From NCBI GenBank assembly GCA_023392035.1, contig JAEVZY010000133.1:1-10126 (forward strand): a DNA stretch of 10,126 nt. The letters run 5' to 3'. This document shows positions 5,998 to 10,126 of the stretch, one piece after another. The position numbers were made by a program, and so were the translations under genes. Source of the DNA: Pseudomonadota bacterium (GTDB lineage: Bacteria; Pseudomonadota; Gammaproteobacteria; Burkholderiales; Burkholderiaceae_D). Within the stretch, counting starts at the first letter, position 1. Each line of letters begins with the position of its first letter. A model generated the notes under the pieces. The model was not told the DNA's origin, searched no databases, and saw nothing but the letters and a program-made list of their open reading frames with translations.

Positions 5998-6052
5998 GAT
6001 GGGATGAAAGGCTTGCATGGGCATCGATGTTGAAATCGTCGATTACCACTGA
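5977..6052 (+). pseudogene. higB: Decayed HigB/RelE-type toxin, C-terminal remnant
   Basis: The last codons before the TGA at 6050-6052 read IDVEIVDYH, the characteristic end of HigB-family mRNA interferase toxins (DVEIVDYH-stop). They sit 11 nt before an antitoxin gene, exactly the higB-higA spacing. Just upstream, another frame reads RDSINGD, which resembles the SIRINDQW segment of these toxins. In the terminal frame TGA (6005) stands where a tryptophan codon is expected. The first ~70 residues of a toxin are missing. I infer a toxin broken by deletion and frameshift. The alignment was made by eye and is short; the VDYH ending and its position carry most of the weight. Confidence 0.5.
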
Positions 6053-6056
6053 GAGG
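6051..6056 (+). promoter_or_regulatory. Ribosome binding site of higA
   Basis: GAGAGG lies 7 nt before the ATG at 6064 and overlaps the stop codon of the toxin remnant, as in intact higBA operons with coupled translation. Confidence 0.5.
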
Positions 6057-6063
6057 CAAAGCC

Positions 6064-6366
6064 ATGAATGCAAACCGCATGAGGGCCGTGCACCCGGGAG
6101 AAATTCTGCTGGAAGAATTCCTGTTGCCGATAGGGATGACTCCCCACGCGCTGTCGAAAGCCTTGGGTGTGCCACCGGCGCGAATCAATGAAATCGTTCG
6201 CGGCGAGCGTGGCGTGACTGCCGACACGGCTTTGCGCCTGGCGCGCTATTTCGGCGGCGATGCACAGTCGTGGATGAATCTTAAAAACGCGTATGACCTG
6301 AAACTGGCCGAGCGCGAAGCGGGCGAGCGCATTCGGCGCGAGATCAAGCCGCTGTCGGCCAGTTGA
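6064..6366 (+). CDS. higA: HigA-family antitoxin (XRE-type DNA-binding protein)
   Basis: The 100-residue protein matches HigA antitoxins in length and sequence: the HPGEILLEEFLLPIGMTPHAL opening (residues 10-30), a helix-turn-helix of the Cro/XRE type at about 25-60 (LSKALGVPPARINEIVRGERGVTADTALRLARYFGG), then SWMNLKNAYDLKLAE. HigA binds and neutralises the HigB ribosome-dependent RNase and represses the operon promoter. The toxin next to it appears destroyed, so this protein is either a free-standing repressor or a protector against toxins encoded elsewhere. It is more AT-rich, with less biased codons, than its neighbours, which fits acquisition by transfer. The family call is solid and the symbol is by homology. 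Confidence 0.9.
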   Translation: MNANRMRAVHPGEILLEEFLLPIGMTPHALSKALGVPPARINEIVRGERGVTADTALRLARYFGGDAQSWMNLKNAYDLKLAEREAGERIRREIKPLSAS

Positions 6367-6390
6367 AATCTCGCTCCAGTTCGAGGCTGA

Positions 6391-6852
6391 CTATTCTCCC
6401 TGTCGCGCCCGCCGGCGCAGCCAGGGGAACAGGAACCACAGGCAGGCGAAGACCAGCAAGGCCAGGCCGCCGGTAATGAGCGCGATGCGCTGCTCGTTCA
6501 ATGAGGCCAGGCAGACCAGGTACATGTCCACCGCAATGGCCAGCATCAGGCAGGCCATGCCGGCGGCGACCAGGCCCGAGGAAATCGAGATCAGCGAACT
6601 GGAAACCCGGCCGCGCTCGGACATGCGATGCAGGGCCGCCGGCGTCATCAGCAAGGCAATGGCCAGCGCCAACAGCGCCAGTCCCAGCAGATGGGCCAGC
6701 ACGCCGCTGGCGGGCAAGGCTTCGTAGCGGGTATTGAAGGCGGCGATGGTCTGGAAGCCGAACAAGGCCTGCGCGCCAGGAATCACCATGCGCGCCTCTT
6801 CCACCACCGAGCGCATTTCGTCGGCCAGCGATTCTTCTTGCATTTCTTCCAT
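6391..6852 (-). CDS. DUF6328-like integral membrane protein
   Basis: The 153-residue protein has an acidic, helical N-terminal tail (EEMQEESLADEMRSVVEEAR) and four hydrophobic stretches: VIPGAQALFGFQTIAAF, VLAHLLGLALLALAIALLM, a long one from SLISISSGLVAAG to YLVCLASL, and IALITGGLALLVFACLWFL. It ends in a basic RRRARQ tail, placing that end in the cytoplasm. The PGxQxLFxF and TPAALHRM motifs recall DUF6328 membrane proteins, whose function is not known. The ATG at 6852 is preferred because the family-like acidic tail begins there; the frame is open to a TTG at 6897. Its 3' end nearly meets the 3' end of higA, and it is divergent from ribA. Membrane protein is certain; the family is by memory of the motif. 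Confidence 0.7.
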   Translation of the reverse strand: MEEMQEESLADEMRSVVEEARMVIPGAQALFGFQTIAAFNTRYEALPASGVLAHLLGLALLALAIALLMTPAALHRMSERGRVSSSLISISSGLVAAGMACLMLAIAVDMYLVCLASLNEQRIALITGGLALLVFACLWFLFPWLRRRARQGE

Positions 6853-6949
6853 GCTGCTTTGAGCCTGGCGAAGCGGAACTGTTGCCCGCGTGCGCAACAG
6901 GCATAACGTGGATCAAGAGCAGGGCGGTGGAATTGCCTTGCGGCCTCAA

Positions 6950-6979
6950 AGGACAAAAGGGCTTGCTGTCGGCTATGCT
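6950..6979 (+). promoter_or_regulatory. Possible ribA promoter
   Basis: AGGACA (6950-6955) and TATGCT (6974-6979) are 18 nt apart, each matching the sigma-70 boxes at four positions. They lie about 45 nt before the ribA ATG, in the 169-bp gap to the divergent membrane-protein gene. I saw no FMN-riboswitch-like structure here. Confidence 0.3.
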
Positions 6980-7021
6980 CTCGGTATTGCCGCACATTTG
7001 CCGGCCTTTGCATCGTTTTCC

Positions 7022-7645
7022 ATGAGCGCCCCCTTGAATCCGGACGGCACGGCTTCCGGCCAGTTGCTTGATCTGATCCCTCCTTGCGAATTGCCCACGC
7101 CTTTCGCCACCTTCTCGCTGTATGGCTTCGTCGAACACGCCACCGGCAAGGACCATCTGGCCATGGTGCTGGGCGAGGTCGGCAATGGCGAGCCGGTGCT
7201 GGCGCGCATCCATTCCGAATGCCTGACCGGCGACGCCCTGTTTTCCCAACGCTGCGACTGCGGCGCCCAACTGGAAACGGCCCTGCGCCAGATTGCGGCC
7301 GAGGGGCGCGGCGTGGTGCTGTATCTGCGCCAGGAAGGGCGCGGCATCGGCCTGGCCAACAAGCTGCGGGCCTATCGCCTGCAGGACGGCGGGGCCGACA
7401 CGGTGGAAGCCAACCACGCGCTGGGCTTCGATTCCGACCTGCGCGACTATTCCATCGTCAAGCCGATGCTGGATGCGCTCAATATCAAGTCGCTGCGCCT
7501 GATGACCAACAACCCGCGCAAGATCTCGGCCATGCAGACCTCGGGCGTGGTGGTGGCCGAACGCCTGCCGCTGGCGGTCAACCGCAATCCGGCCAACGCG
7601 CGCTATCTGGATACCAAGTCAAGCAAGCTGGGCCATCTGTTCTGA
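7022..7645 (+). CDS. ribA: GTP cyclohydrolase II
   Basis: This 207-residue enzyme opens the imidazole ring of GTP, releasing formate and pyrophosphate to give 2,5-diamino-6-ribosylamino-4-pyrimidinone 5'-phosphate, the first step of riboflavin synthesis. The zinc ligands are intact as C67, C78 and C80 (HSECLTGDALFSQRCDCG). YLRQEGRGIGL (101-111), FDSDLRDYSIV with R141 equivalent to the catalytic Arg128 of the E. coli enzyme, LMTNNPRK, and the VNRNPANARYLDTKSSKLGHL ending are all present. Length is that of free-standing RibA (E. coli 196 residues), not of RibBA fusions. The ATG at 7022 is chosen because homology begins soon after it. The frame is open further upstream, but that part looks non-coding, and no clear ribosome binding site is seen. 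It probably shares a transcript with the SirB gene 33 nt downstream. Confidence 0.96.
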   Translation: MSAPLNPDGTASGQLLDLIPPCELPTPFATFSLYGFVEHATGKDHLAMVLGEVGNGEPVLARIHSECLTGDALFSQRCDCGAQLETALRQIAAEGRGVVLYLRQEGRGIGLANKLRAYRLQDGGADTVEANHALGFDSDLRDYSIVKPMLDALNIKSLRLMTNNPRKISAMQTSGVVVAERLPLAVNRNPANARYLDTKSSKLGHLF

Positions 7646-7678
7646 TTTCGGTTCTCGTGGAACGAAGAGAGTGCATGC

Positions 7679-8065
7679 ATGAACGGTTATCTCGCGCTCA
7701 AGCATGTGCATATGACGGCGGTGGCCTTGTCGGGTTCGCTGTTCCTGTTGCGCGGGATGCTGATGCTGGCCGATTCGCCGCGCCTGGCGGATCGCTGGGC
7801 GCGCATCGTGCCGCATGTGATCGATACCGTCCTGCTGGCCAGCGCCATCGCGCTGGTGGTGTGGAGCCGGCAAATCCCTTTTGTCCAGCCCTGGCTGGGC
7901 GCCAAGGTGGTGGCACTGTGCGCATACATCGTGCTCGGCTCGATCGCCCTCAAGCGCGGCCCGAGCAAAGGCTGGCGCAGCCTGGCCTTGCTGGCGGCGC
8001 TGCTGGTGTTCGCCTATATCGTCGCCGTGGCGCTGACGCGCCAGGTGCTGCCCTGGCAGGCCTAG
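7679..8065 (+). CDS. SirB2-family integral membrane protein
   Basis: The 128-residue protein has four hydrophobic segments and the SirB signature at its N-terminus: YLALKHVHMTAVALSGSLFLLRG, with LKxxH and an RG after the first span. HVIDTVLLASAI, QPWLGAKVVALCAYIVLG and a final LALLAALLVFAYIVAVALT span follow. SirB proteins are small inner-membrane proteins named after a Salmonella locus that raises invasion gene expression; their biochemical role is unclear. The ATG follows AAGAGAG at 7665-7671 with a 7-nt gap. With only 33 nt between it and ribA, the two are likely co-transcribed, although no functional link to riboflavin synthesis is evident. Confidence 0.85.
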   Translation: MNGYLALKHVHMTAVALSGSLFLLRGMLMLADSPRLADRWARIVPHVIDTVLLASAIALVVWSRQIPFVQPWLGAKVVALCAYIVLGSIALKRGPSKGWRSLALLAALLVFAYIVAVALTRQVLPWQA

Positions 8066-8066
8066 A

Positions 8067-8124
8067 CGCCTTGCGCGCGCCAGGCGCGACATGAGCCTTG
8101 CGGGGCACAGCTTCGTGCCTTGCG
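8067..8124. repeat. Three direct repeats of GCCTTGCG with two small hairpins
   Basis: GCCTTGCG occurs at 8068-8075, 8095-8102 and 8117-8124. Hairpins are CGCCT/AGGCG (8067-8071 with 8082-8086) and GGCAC/GTGCC (8104-8108 with 8115-8119, loop AGCTTC). They come directly after the SirB stop, so a role in transcript ending is possible, but no T-run follows either. Confidence 0.35.
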
Positions 8125-8155
8125 CCAATCGGAATCGTCCGAGCGCTTGCCACAT

Positions 8156-8161
8156 CATAAT
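8156..8161 (+). promoter_or_regulatory. -10-like box directly before the DUF1345 gene
   Basis: CATAAT lies 6 nt before the ATG at 8168, so transcription would begin at or next to the start codon. No convincing -35 box and no Shine-Dalgarno sequence are seen. Confidence 0.4.
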
Positions 8162-8167
8162 GCGGGC

Positions 8168-8839
8168 ATGACTGATAACAAACGCCTGATCCATCACCGT
8201 CCGCGCCTGGCCGTGGCCTTTCTGGCCGGGGCGGCTGCGGCGCTGCTCCTGCCCTTCGAGAATCCGCTGACGGGCCTGCTGGTGGCCTGGAACCTGGGGG
8301 TCTGGATTTACCTGATCAGCATGGCCTGGCTGATGTTTCGCGCATCGCCGCAGCAGGTGAAGGCCGTTGCCGCGCGCGAAGACCGCAGTGCGGTGGGGGT
8401 CATGCTGGTGTTGGTGCTGGCCGCGGTCTCGTCGATCGTGGCGATTGCGCTGGAGCTGGCCGGGGCCGACAAGCTGCCGCCGCTGTTGCGCATGCAGCAC
8501 TACCTGCTGACGATCATCACCCTGGTCGGCTCCTGGCTGCTGCTGGGCATGGTGTTCACCATCCATTACGCCCACCTGTATTACCGCTCCGATTACGAAT
8601 CGCCGCCGCTGGTGTTCCCCGGCGACGCCCAACATCCCGGCGACAATCCCGATTACTGGGACTTCCTCTATTTCTCCTACACCCTGGCGGTGGCGTTCCA
8701 GACTTCCGACGTGGCGGTCCGTTCTCATCGCCTGCGACGGGTGGTGCTGGCGCAGTCGGTGCTGTCCTTCCTGTTCAACCTTGCCGTCCTTGGCCTGTCG
8801 GTCAACATTGCCGCCGGCTTGATCGGCCAGTCGGGATGA
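8168..8839 (+). CDS. DUF1345 family membrane protein
   Basis: The 223-residue inner-membrane protein has about six hydrophobic segments, among them LAVAFLAGAAAALLLPF, LLVAWNLGVWIYLISMAWLMF, VGVMLVLVLAAVSSIVAIALEL, YLLTIITLVGSWLLLGMVFTIHY and a last pair from DFLYFSYTLAVAF to LSVNIAAGLI. AHLYYR and PDYWDFLYFSYTLAVAFQTSDVAV are characteristic of DUF1345. The latter resembles in arrangement the pore segment of small ion channels (YFSxT...SDV), but the family's function is not established. The ATG at 8168 gives the family's usual length; an upstream in-frame TTG (8120) would add a polar stretch lacking family character. It lies in tandem with, but apart from, its neighbours (102 and 95 nt), so it probably has its own promoter. 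Confidence 0.85.
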   Translation: MTDNKRLIHHRPRLAVAFLAGAAAALLLPFENPLTGLLVAWNLGVWIYLISMAWLMFRASPQQVKAVAAREDRSAVGVMLVLVLAAVSSIVAIALELAGADKLPPLLRMQHYLLTIITLVGSWLLLGMVFTIHYAHLYYRSDYESPPLVFPGDAQHPGDNPDYWDFLYFSYTLAVAFQTSDVAVRSHRLRRVVLAQSVLSFLFNLAVLGLSVNIAAGLIGQSG

Positions 8840-8905
8840 ACTTGTCCGAATATGCGCGCAGATGAGAGAAATTTTCACGCGCCGTGTGCGTTTCAATTGG
8901 AGTGT

Positions 8906-8917
8906 GAGCACCTGCTC
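8906..8917. promoter_or_regulatory. Candidate operator GAGCA-CC-TGCTC before the diguanylate cyclase gene
   Basis: Perfect 5-bp arms around CC, ending 5 bp before the putative -10 box TAAACT. A protein bound here would cover the promoter. It may be chance. Confidence 0.3.
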
Positions 8918-8922
8918 GCTGC

Positions 8923-8928
8923 TAAACT
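8923..8928 (+). promoter_or_regulatory. -10-like box directly before the diguanylate cyclase gene
   Basis: TAAACT lies 6 nt before the ATG at 8935, the same distance and nearly the same GCGGCG spacer as at the DUF1345 gene. TTGGAG at 8897-8902 is the best -35-like hexamer, but its 20-nt spacing is too long. Confidence 0.35.
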
Positions 8929-8934
8929 GCGGCG

Positions 8935-10092
8935 ATGATCAACGATCCCGCCGCTCCCGATTCCGTCCCAAGGCGAACCGTCCACTGGACGGTAAGGATG
9001 AACCGTCGCAACCGCAGCTGGTTCTCGCTGCTGGTGCTGATGACGGTGGGCAGCCATTTGCTGAACAGCGGTTATCCGGCCCACTACTGGATCACGGCCT
9101 TGCTGCAATTCCTGGCCTATCCGCAGCTGGTCTACTTCCTGGCCACGCGCGCCAGGGACCAGCGCAAGGCCGAGTTGGCTTTCCTGACGCTGGATGGTTT
9201 CTGGCTCGGCATCTGGTGCGCGGTGCTGGGCTTTCCGGTCTGGATCAGCTTCATTTGCCTGGTGGCGGTCACGGTCAACATGACGGTGTTTCGCGGACGT
9301 ATCGGCTTTGTCCAGGCCAGCCTGTCGATGCTGGCGGGGGCGTTGGTGGGGGTGGCTTCCACCGGCTTTCATCTCGCGCCCGAGACCAGCTGGCCGACCA
9401 CGCTGATCGCCATCATCACCATCCTGCTGTATGTGCTGGTGGTGGCCGAAAGCGGCTTTGCGCGCGCGCTGCAGCTGCATGAGGCGCGCGCCAAGCTGCA
9501 GCAGAATGAAGTGGAGCTCAAGCGTCAATTGCAGGAGATCGGCGAACTGCAGGCGCGCCTGCGCGAGCAGGCCAATCGCGATTCCCTGACCGGCCTCTAC
9601 AACCGCCGCTATTTCGACGACACCCTGGAGCGTGAAACCCTGCGCTGCCAGCGCGAGCATGAACCGCTGTCGGTGGTGATCCTGGACATCGATCACTTCA
9701 AGCACGTCAATGATCTGCATGGCCATCAGGCCGGGGACGAAGTGTTGAAGCGCCTGGCGGCCACGCTCGGCGGCAATGTGCGCGGCTCGGACGTGGCCAG
9801 CCGCTACGGCGGCGAAGAGTTCACGCTGCTGCTGACCGGCGTCGATGCCGCCATTGCCCAGCAGCGCGCACTGGAGCTGTGCCGCATCTATAGCGCCGAA
9901 GCGGTGCTGTTCCAGTCGCAGCCGATACGCGCCACGCTGTCGGTGGGCATTGCCAGCTATCCGGCGCACGGCCGCAGTCCGAGCGAACTGATCCGCGCCG
10001 CCGACCTGGCCCTGTACCAGGCCAAGGCGCGCGGGCGCAACCAGGTGGTGGTCGCAGCCGAGCAGGCGTCGGCCCAGGCGCCCGACCGCTAG
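8935..10092 (+). CDS. MASE2-GGDEF diguanylate cyclase
   Basis: The 385-residue inner-membrane enzyme should make cyclic di-GMP from two GTP. Residues ~28-172 form a MASE2 sensor of several membrane spans, the N-terminal type of E. coli DgcC (AdrA). A charged coiled-coil linker follows (about 178-212, LHEARAKLQQNEVELKRQLQ). The GGDEF domain starts at RDSLTGLYNRRYFDD and has Mg-binding DIDHFK (251-256), N259 in HVND, the active GGEEF at 292-296 and a late DLALYQAKARGRN. An intact RxxD inhibitory site (RGSD, 283-286) lies five residues before GGEEF, so product inhibition is expected. There is no EAL domain. The ATG at 8935 is favoured over the ATG at 8998 by the -10 box in front. It is a single gene, and the MASE2 ligand is unknown. 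Confidence 0.94.
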   Translation: MINDPAAPDSVPRRTVHWTVRMNRRNRSWFSLLVLMTVGSHLLNSGYPAHYWITALLQFLAYPQLVYFLATRARDQRKAELAFLTLDGFWLGIWCAVLGFPVWISFICLVAVTVNMTVFRGRIGFVQASLSMLAGALVGVASTGFHLAPETSWPTTLIAIITILLYVLVVAESGFARALQLHEARAKLQQNEVELKRQLQEIGELQARLREQANRDSLTGLYNRRYFDDTLERETLRCQREHEPLSVVILDIDHFKHVNDLHGHQAGDEVLKRLAATLGGNVRGSDVASRYGGEEFTLLLTGVDAAIAQQRALELCRIYSAEAVLFQSQPIRATLSVGIASYPAHGRSPSELIRAADLALYQAKARGRNQVVVAAEQASAQAPDR

Positions 10093-10101
10093 CGGAGGGC
10101 G

Positions 10102-10122
10102 CCGCCGGCTCTTGCCGGACGG
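10102..10122 (+). terminator. Hairpin after the diguanylate cyclase gene
   Basis: CCGGC-TCTT-GCCGG (10105-10118), extendable by CCG/CGG around a bulged A, lies 12 nt after the stop. The window ends 4 nt later, so whether a T-run follows cannot be seen. Confidence 0.35.
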
Positions 10123-10126
10123 AATG

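Noticed and set aside
8865..8880. Near-palindrome GAGAAA-T-TTTCAC before the diguanylate cyclase gene
   Set aside because: One arm mismatch and a short length; no repeat of it elsewhere in the window, so not convincing as an operator.
7619..8911. 430-codon minus-strand open frame opposite the SirB and DUF1345 genes
   Set aside because: Its product is Gln/Arg/His-rich and motif-free, while the plus strand encodes two membrane proteins with clear hydrophobic spans.
8893..9969. 358-codon minus-strand open frame opposite the diguanylate cyclase
   Set aside because: Antisense of an unmistakable MASE2-GGDEF gene; no domain in the minus-strand product.
1..10126. Search for CRISPR arrays, tRNA/rRNA genes, transposases, integrases and FMN riboswitch
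   Set aside because: I saw no regularly spaced repeats beyond those listed, no cloverleaf-like or rRNA sequence, no mobile-element enzyme, and no conserved FMN-aptamer motif before ribA.

Overview
The window is high-GC (roughly 60-65%), densely coded DNA that reads as a betaproteobacterium of the order Burkholderiales. An Oxalobacteraceae member such as Herbaspirillum or a relative is my best guess. This rests on the Bug-type solute-binding protein beside a CaiB-type CoA-transferase, a lyase and a LysR regulator, and on the families of the other proteins. It is not a species call, because no rRNA or tRNA is present.

Layout. (1) 1-1456 (+): the 3' part of a SAM-dependent methyltransferase with an extra C-terminal domain, followed closely by a DUF1993 protein. 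(2) 1539-5935: a small catabolic locus. A periplasmic Bug/TctC-type binding protein on the minus strand is divergent from a tightly overlapping plus-strand operon: class III CoA-transferase, HMG-CoA-lyase-family enzyme, LysR regulator. The 376-bp divergent control region is unusually structured. It holds two diverged copies of a ~70-bp element, each led by the same perfect palindrome, plus other inverted repeats and a strong stem-loop. (3) 5936-6366: a hairpin, a decayed HigB-like toxin tail and an intact HigA-family antitoxin, i.e. an apparently orphaned toxin-antitoxin module. (4) 6391-8065: a DUF6328-like membrane protein (-), divergent from GTP cyclohydrolase II (ribA) and a SirB-family membrane protein (+). 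(5) 8168-10092: a DUF1345 membrane protein and a MASE2-GGDEF diguanylate cyclase. Each has a -10-like hexamer exactly 6 nt before its ATG and no Shine-Dalgarno sequence, which suggests leaderless mRNAs.

How the genes may work together. The Bug protein would capture a carboxylic acid in the periplasm, the CoA-transferase would activate it, and the lyase would split the acyl-CoA into smaller units. The LysR protein, encoded last in the operon, is the likely regulator. The substrate cannot be read from sequence: 3-hydroxy-3-methylglutarate or a citramalate/itaconate-type acid would fit the enzyme chemistry. The remaining genes look like ordinary chromosomal housekeeping and signalling genes. I found no transposase, integrase, prophage, CRISPR array, rRNA or tRNA. 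The least explained parts are the duplicated palindromic element between the Bug and CoA-transferase genes, the higB remnant, and the extra domain of the methyltransferase.
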